Source: Tachypleus tridentatus
Taxonomy: Eukaryota; Arthropoda; Merostomata; Xiphosura; Limulidae
Direction of reading: 5' to 3'
Length of the DNA: 64,000 nucleotides
Assembly: GCF_004210375.1 (NCBI RefSeq)
Contig: NC_134825.1
Location: 8,866,001 to 8,930,000, forward strand
Shown here: positions 36,030 through 47,989 of the stretch, piece by piece
Numbering within the stretch: position 1 is the first letter of the stretch
Layout of the letters: every line of letters begins with the position of its first letter
Program-made: the position numbers and the translations under genes
Notes under the pieces: generated by a model
What the model was told of the DNA's origin: nothing
The model's database searches: none
What the model saw: the letters and a program-made list of their open reading frames with translations, nothing else

Positions 36030-36240
36030 TTCCCTGTCTGGTTTGGTCAATTGTCACCTTCAGTCAACATCATAAAAGACCAGCAAAGGATATCAAACTA
36101 TAACCATTCATTAGGTTCTTGATCTAATTCTGAAATATTTTTCTGGGCAAATAATATGCTACATACTAAACAAAGAAAGAAGCAAAGTAACTAAAACAAA
36201 GTAATGTAAATAATTTAAAAATCACCTATTGCTACCATGA
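36030..36240. repeat. Copy of a low-copy repeat shared with 42.18-42.38 kb
   Basis: aaccattcattaggttcttg and neighbours (cataaaagaccagcaaagga tatcaaacta) align with aaccattcattagatgcttg at 42.23 kb over about 200 bases with moderate divergence. Confidence 0.5.
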
Positions 36241-36516
36241 TAGTATTGAAACTAAATAACCAATAATTTTGAAGATTTCTATACAATTTTAAATTTTGAA
36301 AAAAATGACGTGCTCACATATTCCAATTTTCTACATTCTCTCTCTTTCTCTGGTCTGTCTTTAGGCCAACAATCAAAGTTAAATTTAAAACCAATCATCT
36401 TTAAACTTGCGACATAATCTATTTACATGTTAATATCATTTATATCTAGGAACGCTTACATGCAACATACACAATACAAACCTTTTAATAATGACTTACA
36501 ACTATACCGTACAGAA

Positions 36517-36733
36517 ACTACTTGAAGACGATTTGCACTAACCATTCCTAATTTAAAAGTGATAGACCAGAGAGTATGCAACTAGTCAACATCAACCACC
36601 ACCTTCTCTTGGTCTACTTTTACTAAAAAAGTGGGATTGATAATCACATTGTATTGTCCCCATGACTGAAAGAACGAAGATGTTTGGTAATGGGTTGTGA
36701 GTCAAGAGCCTTAGCTACCAGACCATGCTGTCA
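36517..36733 (-). mobile_element. Degenerate tRNA-headed SINE (type 1)
   Basis: ttgcactaaccattcctaat, gcaactagtcaacatcaacc, agtgggattgataatcacat and cttagctaccagaccatgct match the SINE in order on the minus strand, at high divergence. Confidence 0.65.
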
Positions 36734-36933
36734 ATGATTTACCATTAATTGTAACAAGACAAAACCCGAACTTTCCATAATCATACAAAAACACATTTTT
36801 ATTACATCTAACATATTAACATCTTAATATCTGATTAATATCTAATATATTAATATTAATAAGAAAGGAAAATATAATAAATACTTGGAAAGCAACACTA
36901 TCATTTACTTTCACATTTTCAGCTGAAAAAAAG

Positions 36934-37210
36934 GGCCTGGCATGGCCAAGCGCGTTAATGAGTGCGACTCGTAATCTGAGGGTCGCGGGTTCGCATCCAA
37001 ATCGCGCCAAACATGCTCGCCCTTTCAGTCGTGGAGGCGTTATAATGTGACGATCAATCCCACTATTCGTTGGTAAAAGAGTAGCCCAACAGTTGGCGTT
37101 GTGTGGTGATGACTAGCTGCCTTCCCTCTAGTCTTACACTGCTAAATTAGGGACGACTAGCAGAGATAGCCCTCGAGTAGCTTTGTGCGAAATTCAAAAA
37201 CAAACAAACA
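36934..37210 (+). mobile_element. Full-length tRNA-headed SINE (type 1) with TSD
   Basis: Complete from ggcctggcatggccaagcgc to the caaacaaacaa tail. Flanks agctgaaaaaaag (36921-36933) and agctaaaaaaaag (37211-37223) form a 13 bp target duplication with one mismatch. Confidence 0.9.
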
Positions 37211-37738
37211 AGCTAAAAAAAAGGCAAACGAAAATCAGAAATCAGACTTTCTGCTATTTATGATTAAATTCAACATAATACACTATATGAAAAAAAATCT
37301 GCATCTTCTGGTGGCAGCAATGGCACGTGCTTTGATGGAACAAGTCACTCTTCATTTATAGTGGTGTTGTTGTTTACACTGATAAAGGCAAGTGGGTGGT
37401 ATGAAGGATAGACAAACCTTGTTGTCATTTGTTACCAGAGTGATTTTAATTCTCTTTGTCAGTGGTCGCTTTAATTGTTTTAATTTATTCAAAGCATCTA
37501 TAATGAGCTCTGTTTAGTGTTTACAATGTGCATGTACTGCCACACACACATGTTAGTTTACATATACATAATGACAGATATACAGGGGTGGGCAAAAAAA
37601 AGTGGCCCACTTTGAAAATGTTGTTAATTTGTTATATCTTTTATTAGATAGCGGAAAAGTGTGTAATACTATATGTTTTTAGAACGCACTTGACAAGGTC
37701 TGTTTAAATGTTATCTCAAATCCTAATTTTAACACTGG

Positions 37739-38012
37739 CGTTTGTTTGTTTGTTTTTAATTTCACGCAAAACTACAAGAGGGCTATCTGCGCTAGCTCCC
37801 TAATTTAGCATTGTAACCCTAAAAGGAAAGCGGCTAGTCATCACTACGCACAGCCAACTCTTGGGCTACTATTTTATCAATGAATAGAGGGATTGACCGT
37901 CATATTATAACGCCCCCACGGCTGAAAGGAGGAGCATGTTTAGTGTGACAGGGACTCGAACCCCTGGCCCTTGGATTATGAGTCGGGTACCCAAACCACC
38001 TGACCATACCAG
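37739..38012 (-). mobile_element. tRNA-headed SINE (type 1), diverged, inside a Tc1/mariner relic
   Basis: gtttgtttgtttttaatttc tail at left, ctggcccttggattatgagt and ccataccaggccc head at right. Near full length. No clear target duplication. Confidence 0.9.
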
Positions 38013-38310
38013 GCCCGTGACATTTTCAAATACCAGAACGTTCATGATTTTCGTTACATATTCTCATAACAAGTGTTGTGAACCTGCTGTAGTTTCTTAC
38101 ATCTTCTTGTTATAATGAACCTACAAAATGATTAAACAAGTTTCTCTGCAATAATCGAACGTAAAAACGAAAGTCAAAATAACACAAACCAGTTTCACAA
38201 ATCACTATGTAAACACTTGGATTTTAGTTCTGCTTCGAATCGACGTGGCATGCTTTCCATGCGTTTGTACAGAAAATTCTGAGTGATTGTTTGCCATCTT
38301 TCTTTGAGTA

Positions 38311-38580
38311 GGGCCCGGCATGGCCAAGTGAGTTAAGGCGTTCGATTCATAATCTGAGGGTGGCGGGTTCAAATCCCCGTCGCATCAGAGATGCTCGCCA
38401 TTTCAGCCGTGGAGGCGTTATAATGTGACGTTCAATCCCACTATTCGTTGGTAAAAGAGTAGCCCAAGAGTTGGCGATGGGTGGTGATGACTAGCTGCCT
38501 TCCCTCCAGTCTTACCCTACTAAATTAGGGATGGCTAGCGCAGATAGCCCTCGAGTAGCTTTGCGCGAAATTCAAAACAA
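38311..38580 (+). mobile_element. tRNA-headed SINE (type 1) inserted in transposase remnant
   Basis: Head gggcccggcatggccaagtg, tail ttgcgcgaaattcaaaacaa. The flanks share tctttga (left 38300-38308 region, right 38582-38588), and transposase-like sequence continues on both sides. Confidence 0.9.
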
Positions 38581-38879
38581 GTCTTTGATCTATGGTTGTA
38601 TCAGAATCTCGACCTTGAAGTTGTTGGACAATGTTCACTATCTGGGACTTTAGCTCTGCACAGGGGCTTTCCACACTTCTCCAGTCCACAATACATTGAG
38701 TTCCATAAACCATCCTTTCTCTTCCGTCGCTTGCAACTTTCCTTCTAGCATGCTTTAAAGCTGCGATCCTCGTCTCAGCATCCCATTTGTGGTTGTGTCC
38801 TCCTCCTTCAGTGGGCTATGATGTTTTGAAATAGATAGTCTGCTATTATTTTTAGTCGTTTCTTTTATTTAAGGATCGG

Positions 38880-39330
38880 AATGAGGAAGCTGTCCTGGCT
38901 AGACTATGCATTAATCACAGTTTTATAACTCATTAATATCTTTTATCTAGGACTGATGCACCAAATGTGGCCTCTGTGAGACTCAAGTCGCGATAGCCCA
39001 CGTTTTACTGTCATGCCGTCGTTACAACTCTGAACGATGGCACCATTTTAAACATGTTTTTAACACGGATTTAGCCCTGATAGTGTACAGTGTATTGGCA
39101 ATGGTGATACTGTCCATCTTACTTATGTTTTTAAATTTTTAAGAGTCATTGGCCTTTTTAATTCTATTTAAGTTTTTACCTGTTATTTGAACTTTCAATA
39201 GTTTACCTTGATTCATTTTTATATTTTATAACGAGTATATTTTACCATTTTTTAAAAACTGGTTGTTTGGTCCAAGTAGCTTAGTTGCTTCGCGCCAATA
39301 AACATCAAATAATCAGCCATGCATTCCGCC
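38880..39330 (+). pseudogene. I/Jockey-like LINE 3' end (C-terminal zinc-knuckle region)
   Basis: Plus-strand phrases EEAVLARLCINHSFITH, RTDAPNVA.., then IAHVLLSCRRYNSERWHHFK and HVFNTDLAL...VLGNGDTVH (with frameshifts) match the C-terminal end of I/Jockey-type ORF2 after RNase H. The element ends in caataaacatcaaataatca. 5'-truncated and non-functional. Confidence 0.65.
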
Positions 39331-39699
39331 AGACCCTCCTGTTCAATAGCTCAAGAAACAAGTACCCCCACTTCATTTTATTTTTCAGGTGCTCGACCTG
39401 ATGGTACTTTTTGCTATGAAGATAAATTTATTTATACTAATTGGTTAGCTCACATCATTGTTTTGATTGTCTGTCAAAATTGGCAGTAGCTTTCAGTTTC
39501 TGTAATTCCTCACATGGCTCCTTAAAGACCATAAAATAGTATCTATCTATTCCTCCTAAGTTTGGGTAGGTCACAATGACTTGAGACAGTATCATTGTCC
39601 TTCCTTAACTTATTAGTTTCTTACCCAGACTCTTGGTCAAACCAGTAAAACAAGGCCTCATCAGAGTACCAGATAAGGACTGGTCCAGCTAGATCCTAG

Positions 39700-40450
39700 C
39701 TGTTTCCATGTTTTTCCATGTGCTACAATTACATTCAATCATAATATTGGAATATCTATTCGCAATTTCTTTTGCCACTATTCTATCATTTTTACTAGCT
39801 GTCAATGTGTCAACCATTGTCAATCTCAGCCACTTTACATGTGACTGAAGGGATTGGAAAATTTTTACTTGTGGTGAAAGGCCATATATTACGTCTGCAT
39901 GAAGTGGTGCTTCTAGTCTAAATGTCAGAAAATGTTTAGTAAACAGCCAGTTGATCCTTGTTCTGTTACTCTATATGCTATCATTGCATGTGACAAGTGT
40001 TAATCCTCATGAGGTTCAACATACTTTGCAAACATCCAAATGGAAGCTTGTACTGTCTGCTCTGTTAAACTGTCAGATTACGAATGATGAGGTGAAGTGA
40101 GCATTCACAAAACTTAATAAATTATACAACTGTGGGAACAGATGTATTTCCTCTAGTGTTCTGGACCATAGTGGTCTTGACTAACAGATCAGTTAGTGGA
40201 TACACTTTGGCCCATTTTTGAAGTAATGACGGTTACAAGTATACAGTAATTGTCCCTGCAGTCTCTGTGAGTGGTCCAGTGATATCCATAACTATCTATT
40301 ATAGAAAAACTTCAACAATTCTCTGTTATACTTACTTAAGGTAGTAACAATGGCACTGTACACCTTACATTCGTAATTATCTTATTAAAATATCTATAAT
40401 TAATGTGTATCTGTGCTATGCTATTCCACCAGTGCTGGCCAGGCTTGTTC
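39700..40450 (-). pseudogene. Decayed Ty3/gypsy integrase region
   Basis: The minus strand reads MDITGPLTETAG (about 40289-40250), then shifted QKWAKVYPLTDLLVKTTM, later YVEPHED, MIAYRVTEQGSTGC and DVIYGLSPQ. These are in the order of the retroviral-type integrase core of gypsy elements (D..GPL, FSKW...YPL, AYR....STG, D..YG). There are many stops and frameshifts. No LTR or primer-binding site was found. Confidence 0.6.
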
Positions 40451-42420
40451 TTACTAGATTAAAAAGACCAAACATGATAGGTCAGGGTCCTTTAATTACT
40501 TGTCATAGAGCTACTGGATTATTCACTTTAATATCCACTATTCAGTAGTGTTGTCTTCCTTATGGCATGTTGGAGACTGATACAATGATGGTTTTAACTT
40601 CCACATTGTGTCTAGAATAAAGACATTCCACAAAGAGATAAAGTATCACTGTGAAACAAGACAGTCACCTACATTTCAATGTTACTAGTTCATGCAAGGG
40701 GCTATGAAAAAATCACACTCTCGCAATATTATTATCTATTCTAGTGTCATATTATTTGGAATGTATTAATCATTTCCGTGAAGCATATTCACCTGAATGA
40801 TGTGACGGATTTACTATTGTATACTTATTCTAACATGAATGTTTCTTTAAGTTAGATTTATATTTAGAAATGTGCGTAACTTGAACACTTGAAGGTTGGA
40901 GGCATTATTTGTTTGGTCTCAATCACAAAACCACTTGTGCTAAGGCAAAGCCGCCTACTCTTGTATTGATCCTGAAGAGGTTCAGGAGTAGGTTTGCTGA
41001 GGCTATTTGTGTGTATTCTAGTATCCAAATGAGTTGTCAGTTTTAGTTGTATGACTGCAGGACAAAGAGTTGTATGGGGTGGCTCATCACACAGCTCTAT
41101 ACAACCCCAAATGTAGTAAAGTTGCCTTTGGTGGAGATGAGAATTTCTTGATACATATGCATATATGTGAAGGTCCTCATTTGTATGTGCTCGCTGCTTC
41201 ACTTGCTAGGAAGAGAATTCTAACTAGTGGTAATCCTTTGCAGGTGGTACATTTAAACTCTGTCTACTAGTCACCAGTGGTTTTGATTAGAATTAGGGCT
41301 TTTATCATCTGATTATTGATAGCCTAAAAGTTCACTTGATAAATCTGTATGTGGTTTCAACCTGTCAGGTGCCCCATTATTCTGATGGACCTCGGTTGTA
41401 TATGCTTTCTTACCACTGAGACTGATTCTTAGAAAAATCGCTTGCTCACATGATATGGATGCACCAAATATGGGTAGCCTTCACCATATCAGTAGTGGTA
41501 AGTTGACTCATGTCCCTGCAGCATGGATGAAATTCCTGTGAATAGAGATCTCTCCCATTCAACCATCTCTTTCTGCGAACAGGCTTTCTCTCTTCATAGT
41601 CTATGGTTCTACATTCCAAGGAAATCATTATCTTTGTAGAAACACTACTACATTCAGTTTGCACCAAAGATTGAGCTGGAATTTGATATAAGTAACATAA
41701 CAATAAAGATAAACTTGAAATACATGTTGGAGCTGCAGAAAGTAATTTTTCCTCTGTTCACGTATTTGTGAACTTAATGAACAAAACTGATCTTCTGAGA
41801 AGTGTCAGATGGATGAATTCAAAATAACAGTAGTTTCTTCAGAAGTTTATAAGTATTGATTTCATGAGAGAGATAATTTAACTAATATTTCTGTTTAAGC
41901 TAAAATACTGAAGCTTGTAAACAGACAAACAACTTATGTTGTAAACAGACAAACAACTTATTGACTTTGATAACTACTGTACATGACCACTCTTGACAAG
42001 AATACAGTCCTCTTGTCATCGAGGTAGCCTTTGTTCCTGTCACGTTGTCTCTCTTTTTTATGATTAAGTGTCATAAAAATACACATAATGGTCTTGTAAA
42101 AAGAATCAAGTTCTTCTCTTAGATTGATCAGCTGGAGAACCCAGAAAGCATACTTTAATAGATTTATAATGTAAACCTGTTGTTTTTGTTCAGTGTCATA
42201 AATAACCAGCAATGGATATTCCAGCACAGAACCATTCATTAGATGCTTGATCTGATGATAAAATATCCTTACAGGCACAGGAGAGGTCACCTACTAAAAT
42301 GAATAAATCAATGAAGTAGCTAGGACAAGATAATGTTAGTAACTTTCTCTACCAGATGCTGCTGTCATTATAAGGTGTAATCTAAGTAACAATTTTGAAA
42401 ATAATTATATCACTATATGA
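40450..42420. other. Unassigned stretch, probably transposon debris
   Basis: Moderately long open frames at 40864-41202, 41446-41703 and 41958-42290 (all minus) show no recognised family. They may be remains of the adjacent gypsy element or, for the last, an exon-like sequence (see findings). Confidence 0.3.
42180..42380. repeat. Second copy of the repeat at 36.03-36.24 kb
   Basis: Here the minus-strand frame stays open (IKHLMNGSVLEYPLLVIYDT), whereas the 36 kb copy is shifted and stopped. Confidence 0.5.
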
Positions 42421-42426
42421 AATAGA

Positions 42427-42660
42427 AAACACATGATATGTCAACATATCAGAACTATAGTGTTTCAAAACACATGATATGTCAACATATCAGAACTATA
42501 GTGTTTCAAAACACATGATATATCAACATATTAGAACTATAGTGTTTCAAAACACATGATATGTCAACATATATAGTGTTTTAAAACAGAACTATAGAAC
42601 TACAGTTTCACATGATATGTCAACATATCAGAACTATAAAACACATAATGTCAACATATC
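42427..42660. repeat. ~41 bp tandem repeat with palindromic core
   Basis: Unit aaaacacatgatatgtcaac followed by atatcagaactatagtgtttc. Three regular copies then decayed ones. Each unit has the inverted repeat gatatgt/acatatc. Confidence 0.9.
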
Positions 42661-42755
42661 ACTGACAAACCAAAGCTCAATTTGAAACGTCTTTAATTCA
42701 TGGCTCAAGAAGTAAACTTTGCAATTTAATGAATAAATATTTAAAAAAATTGGAT

Positions 42756-42830
42756 TTTGACACTCGCAATGGGTACAGAAGAGATAGATTATTTGTGTAG
42801 CTTTGTGATTAACAGTAAACATACAAATAA
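42756..42830 (+). mobile_element. Fragment of short SINE (type 2), 3' half
   Basis: acagaagagatagattattt followed by gtgtagctttgtgattaaca and acatacaaat resembles the 3' end of the type 2 family. Confidence 0.45.
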
Positions 42831-42839
42831 AATTTAATC

Positions 42840-44690
42840 TACGTGACTTTTTTTCAATTCTTTGATTATTCTTCAGTTGGAATGAAATCCTGCAATGTTT
42901 TATAGAGACAACAATGCTATTCCAGCTCTTGATCTTTCATCAGAACACTTTCAACCCATTTAGTGAAATAATGTCTAATGGACATTACCACTAATCACAA
43001 CAGTGCTTACTCTGTAGGAATGGGCCAGTAATAAATAATCATTTTATATATTGATTATCATAGTCTCAACTCTCTCTTATAATAATTTAAGAGATTTTTA
43101 CAAACACATGACTTCTGTTTTTGACGCTTTCAGCTTGACCAAAAACAGTTAAAGTAGAGAACAGGAAGCCAGGATAACGTTCAAATGTTTTGCTAATTAT
43201 TCTTATTCTCTTGACATCAATAGGGTTAGCTCACGAACGTTTGAAACTGTTGCAATGATTTACACAACACAATGTTGTATTTTAACTTAGAGAGTGCAGA
43301 AGTCGTTTCACTGACTTTAACATATGATGTCCATCAAGGTAATTCATCATGCCAGACTAAAACTACCGCCTTTATTGTGATTATCAGACATTATAAAATA
43401 TTAATTGGTATTATTTATACAGAAGAGGGGGGAAAATAATAAAAAAATGAAAAAAATACCGATAATGTATGAATGTCAGTGTTAGAAAGTATAAAAATAA
43501 GGTAGGAATGAACACACAGAACACCATACAAAAATTCATGTATAATTAGCCTCTGAGTCAATGTTACAAGCTTATGGGAACTGGCTATTGTATGTAAATC
43601 TTTATATTATTATTCCTTTTAAACGCTTTTATTTAAACTAAATTAATTTAAATGAACGAAATTCAAAATTTAGTTGCAGGTAAATGTTTTTTTCCGAAAT
43701 TTTGACTACTTTGTGTATTTATCCTGTTTGTGTTTCTGTACTTAATGTCATTTCAACATTATCCTCATTATTTTCACAAGTTTTTTGTTACTTGTGTACC
43801 AGTTTCCATTAAAAGTCTGTGGTAAGGATCCCGATATATTTACCTCAAACAGCAAAAGGCTTGATTTCACACAACTCTTTAGTAGGTTTATCTAAAGCCC
43901 AACGTAATTACACGTATTAAATCCTGTTTTCAAGCTCTCTATTTATGCTTGCTTAGTAAAATATATGTTTTAAATGTTTCTCAATATTTTGCTTTCTCCC
44001 AAATGCCCCCAGTTTTGCTTGAACAAACCCATATTCTTACACTTCAATTTGACCAGGTTCAGGAACCATCAACAAGTATTTCTCGTTGTCATTTAACAAA
44101 GTCAGTTTCGAGAGCAAGATGACATTTGCATCGTGTATTTTACTTCATTAAAACAACGTGTTTCTATAAATTTTCCTAATCCATTAATATCTTTACATGA
44201 GAGTTTTCTACTCATTTTCTAAAACCATGACAACACCTTCTTAGGTACAATACAATGTTGTTGACATTTTCTAATCCTTTGGTTATTCCCTTATTTAGGT
44301 TTACAGGACAACGAGATGAAACATTGTTGTAACAATTCTCTAAGACGTTAAACATCAAAATTATATGCCCAAACTGTTACAGCCAATCACCTACAACTCC
44401 TTACTGGTTTTTAAAATTTCAAATAAACGATGTTTACTCTTTTGACAAAAAACAAAACTTTCTTCCATACAAGTAAACATTTTCTAGATGTGACACTAAA
44501 AATCTTTACATAGAAGTCAGTTATTGTATTTGATATCCCAGTACTTGTTTTCTGCATCATTTTGTATTTACAACATTATCATTGTTACAAGTCAACTTTA
44601 TCAGTAAGTGTCTAAAGTAAGACAATGAGTAACTTTCAAATATTCTAAGTTTTCACCCTGACTTACAGCGAAGGTAACAGGATTAATCAT
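42840..44690. other. Unassigned AT-rich DNA
   Basis: No gene, repeat array or transposon recognised in this 1.8 kb. Confidence 0.5.
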
Positions 44691-44693
44691 ACA

Positions 44694-45400
44694 GGGTGTC
44701 CCAAAAAATATGTATACACACTTTGAATGATTATAACTCACTCAAACTTTCTTTTTTTATGGGTGCAACTGATTTGAAGTAATGGTAGAAGCAAGACTAA
44801 GCTTTGATAAAAGGAAATTTATGTTAAAGTGTTACTGGAAGTGTGAGAACATAGCTGAACTGTAAAGACAGTTTAGAAGGTAGTATCAAACAGATCCACC
44901 AACTTGGTTCACCATTATTGGCATCAGAGATAAGTTTGAAACAAATGAAACTGTTTAAGATGTCCATAAAGGGCGTTCTGGAAGACCGCGGTTGTCCACC
45001 AGTCCTACACGAGAAGCAGAGGTGTTAGAAAGTCTCCACCGATCTCCAAGAAAATCTGTTCGGCAAGCAGCCCGTGAGACAAGAATCCCAAAATCGAGCG
45101 TCCATTGCATGTTGAAGTGCATTCATTGGAAAATTTTTACTCTGGTATTTGTCCACGCCCTCAATGAAGATGATCCTGACCAGAGAGTTGAATTTTGTGA
45201 GTGGTACCTGGCAAAACCTGCAGAGGATGCACAGTTTCCAAAAAAGATTTCCCCCACATTCACCAGACCTCACACCTCTGGACTTTTTTTTATGGGGATA
45301 CATCAAAGATAAGGTATATAGCAAAAAATCTGCAACAATCAATTTGCTGAGAGCTGCAATTGAAAGAGAATGCAAATATTTTAATGAAGAGTCTTAAAAA
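44694..45400 (+). pseudogene. Tc1/mariner-like transposon with central deletion
   Basis: Starts with a terminal-repeat-like acagggtgtcccaaaaaata. The plus strand then encodes an HTH region (LSFDKRKFMLKCYWKCENIA, later GRSGRPRLSTSPT, SPRKSVRQAARETRIPKSSV), of the DUF4817 type found in such transposases, and DQRVEFCEWYLAKPAEDAQF. At ~45250 the reading jumps by one frame to SPDLTPLDFFLWGYIKDKVY, the last catalytic block near the C-terminus. The first two catalytic Asp regions (~200 codons) are missing. Two stops also lie in the N-terminal part. Inactive; right terminal repeat not found. Confidence 0.8.
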
Positions 45401-46325
45401 TTAGAATTAAATATGTTAGACTTATGTATTTAAGTGTAATACAGTTTTAAATAAGGAAGTAGAAATGAAAGTACCAAGAAGTGAGAAAACCATCAACAGG
45501 ATATAATTATAACACTTGGTGGTTTATGACACAGGGGTTCCTTAAAGTGGGCGTGTCCCTCCTTCCTTTTGCTTTTTGTAACATGGTAGTTATTCAAACT
45601 AAATGAATCGTGCATATAGCTAAATATCTCTGTTGTAAACTCTTTTAGCATCCAAGCACGTATAAATGTATGTAATCACATTAAGTAACTCTAACGTAAG
45701 AGGGGTGTTTAATGTCGGAAGTAAGACAGGATGCTCCAAGAGTCACTAAGGGAAACTATGGCTATCTGACATGTTAGGGTTGGGTCAACAGTGTAGTAAC
45801 AGAACTGCAAATTTTAGAAATATTTGAAGTTGTGGAATATTTATAAATGATTATCTACTAATAAAACTCAATTCAAGTCTATAATTAGATCAAAGTACAA
45901 AGTCAAACGTGAAATAAGAATGGGACGGAATAGTAGCCACACCCATTTTGAGGTTGCACATGTCAAGAACCATCAAATGTTGTAACATTTTGTCTCACCC
46001 ATTCCTACCTTGTTTCCTTACTTTTCGGTGCTCACATTCATACTTCCTAATGCTTTAATCTATTTTTAACGCTTGTCTCATATCCTTCTTATGGTACATT
46101 GTCTCAAGAGTGGTTTGGCTCTAGGCTTATCCTTCTCAGAGCTTTTATATCTCTCAGCATTTCCTGGTTTCTGCTGATATTTTTGCTATAGCTTTCTTTC
46201 CGATACATACATACAAGACAACTATTTGATCACTACGATACACTAAAAAGAAACACATTCACACAAGTACGTACATTAACACGTGCATAAAAGACAACCA
46301 ATTGGTCACCAGTATACATTACAAT
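45400..46325. other. Unassigned AT-rich DNA
   Basis: Nothing recognised. Confidence 0.5.
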
Positions 46326-46329
46326 GAAA

Positions 46330-46830
46330 CACATTTTTTTATATGAAGATAATGAAGCTGGACACGTTGTAAACAAAATAACAAAATGTATCTCAGAACG
46401 GCTGGTATGGGTATTAATACTTTTATTGATAAGGAGAGAACAACGTTTCGACCTTCCTAGGTCATCTTTAGGTTAGAAAAGAGAGAGTTTGAAAGTGACC
46501 GTTGCCGGACACATTTCTTAGAGACGAGAGTATAAACGGGAACGGGATTGTAGGGGCGTTGCAGGTGAATGTTAGGTTATTAATTAGTTAAGGTATAAAA
46601 GTGTTCCTTTATATTGGTTTAATTTTGGTTTCAGTTGTTGTATATGTAGGACTTCTTTGATTTTGCGTTTTTTATATTTGTTTCCTTGCTTAGTATCTGG
46701 GTGTTTTGTATGGTTAAGTTGTTTTTTTTATCTTGTGTTCTCTCCTTATCAATAAAAGTGTTAATACCCATATCAGCCATTCTGATATACATTTTTATTT
46801 CAAGTGGGTTTCTCGTTATCAAGAACGTGA
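46330..46830 (-). mobile_element. Internally deleted Penelope-like element, SINE-free paralogue
   Basis: Same organisation and flanks as 32.3-33.1 kb: left inverted arm ggctggtatgggtattaata, a decayed hammerhead region (GAAAC at 46445-46449 in complement), C-terminal endonuclease tail (MADMGINTFIDKERTQDKKN frame), right arm tgttaatacccatatcagcc and aagtgggtttctcgttatc. It lacks the SINE. The two loci share flanking sequence on both sides, so they arose by segmental duplication. Confidence 0.75.
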
Positions 46831-46851
46831 ATATTTTATTTTATAAAATAT

Positions 46852-47083
46852 ACTACATTGACTTTCTTATCCATGATGCAGCCACCAAAGTTAGCTCATG
46901 TATCCATATACTACATTGACTTTCTTATCCATGATGCAGCCACCAAAGTTAGCTCATGTATCCATACACTACATTGGCTTTCTTATCCATGATGCAGCCA
47001 CCAAAGTTAGCTCATGTATCCATATACTACACTGGCTTTCTTATCCATGATGCAGCCACCAAAGTTAGCTCATGTATCCAGGA
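46852..47083. repeat. 58 bp tandem repeat, 4 copies
   Basis: Unit ctacattgactttcttatcc, atgatgcagccaccaaagtt, agctcatgtatccatata. Same unit as at 33.13 kb. Confidence 0.95.
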
Positions 47084-47084
47084 G

Positions 47085-47930
47085 CAAACATTCAACCTAA
47101 CAAGAAAGAACACACTTATTATATTCCAGTTGTGTTAACATATCATTCAACCAACAAGATCAAAGATATTACACTAAACTATTACACAATACTTACTGAA
47201 GTGTCCACCACTAGACCTCTTTTCAAAAACTCACCAATTACTTTTACAGACATGAAACAACTTAAAATAAATCCAAAGACACATTAATGTTAAGCGAAAA
47301 CAAAATAATACTAGACACTCACATGTAAACAGGTACGTCAGCTGCCCACATATAAATAGTGCTACACACATACGAAGAAAGAACATAAGACAATTATTTA
47401 CATGTACCACTGTATTCTTTACTGTATAACTTACAAAAGATACAATAGTTTATATATTGGACAAACAGGCCGTCGAGCACGAGAACATCTAAATCATATT
47501 AAACTGTAGAACCAAGAAACACCTTTAGACAAACATTTCACCATCAACAACCACACAGATTCTTGGACTTATTTGTGCTCCAACAGACAATCACAAAAAA
47601 GAACGACTTGAAAGGATATAATCTATGATCTGTGGATTCTACAACCATTTGGTTTAAATTAACCCTTTTCCTTCCTGTATATATTTTTACTTTTCTATTT
47701 CTTGTTTAAAGTGTAATTACTATCTACGTATATTTTCATCACTTGTAATAAGTGTAAATTTACTTGGAATTTTCACGCTCAACATTCCCGATACTATGCA
47801 CGCAAGTTCTTTGAATTCTGCGCATGTGCTTTTGTTGTAATCTGTATGACCTGATGAAGAACACTAGCTCGAAACGTGGTCCTTCTTTAAGTTAAAAATA
47901 TATAAAATCTCAGCGATTCTTCAACCTTCT
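47085..47930 (+). pseudogene. Second Penelope-like family: linker and GIY-YIG endonuclease
   Basis: Plus strand reads IPVVLTYHSTNKIKDITLNY then, after several stops, CITYKRYNSLYIGQTGRRAR followed by EHLNHIKL and LDKHFTINNHTDSWTYL. This is a GIY-YIG domain with the YI-G core and catalytic-region Arg, of a Penelope family distinct from the other copies. Downstream, at 47851-47875, lies an excellent hammerhead-like core CTGATGA...GAAAC. RT is absent and stops interrupt the frame. Confidence 0.75.
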
Positions 47931-47989
47931 ATTGAATGTTTGTAGTTTTTCTTCTATCTAGCCAAGTTGGCAGCTTTTTCTTTGGCTGG

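Larger units (their letters stand above)
37582..38820 (-). pseudogene. Tc1/mariner-like transposon relic, split by two SINEs
   Basis: The left end has a terminal-repeat-like acaggggtgggcaaaaaaaa. On the minus strand the transposase C-terminus is recognisable at 38223-38310: ERWQTITQNFLYKRMESMPR followed by RFEAEL, the usual end of Tc1/mariner transposases. Further 5' (38590-38720) an open stretch includes DWRSVESPCAELKSQ. The two catalytic-domain ends are separated by a SINE at 38311-38580, and a second SINE lies at 37739-38012. No right terminal repeat found. Confidence 0.55.

Noticed and set aside
36934..37010. tRNA gene in the SINE head
   Set aside because: A- and B-box-like sequences are present, but there is no complete cloverleaf and the same head recurs in about ten SINE copies.
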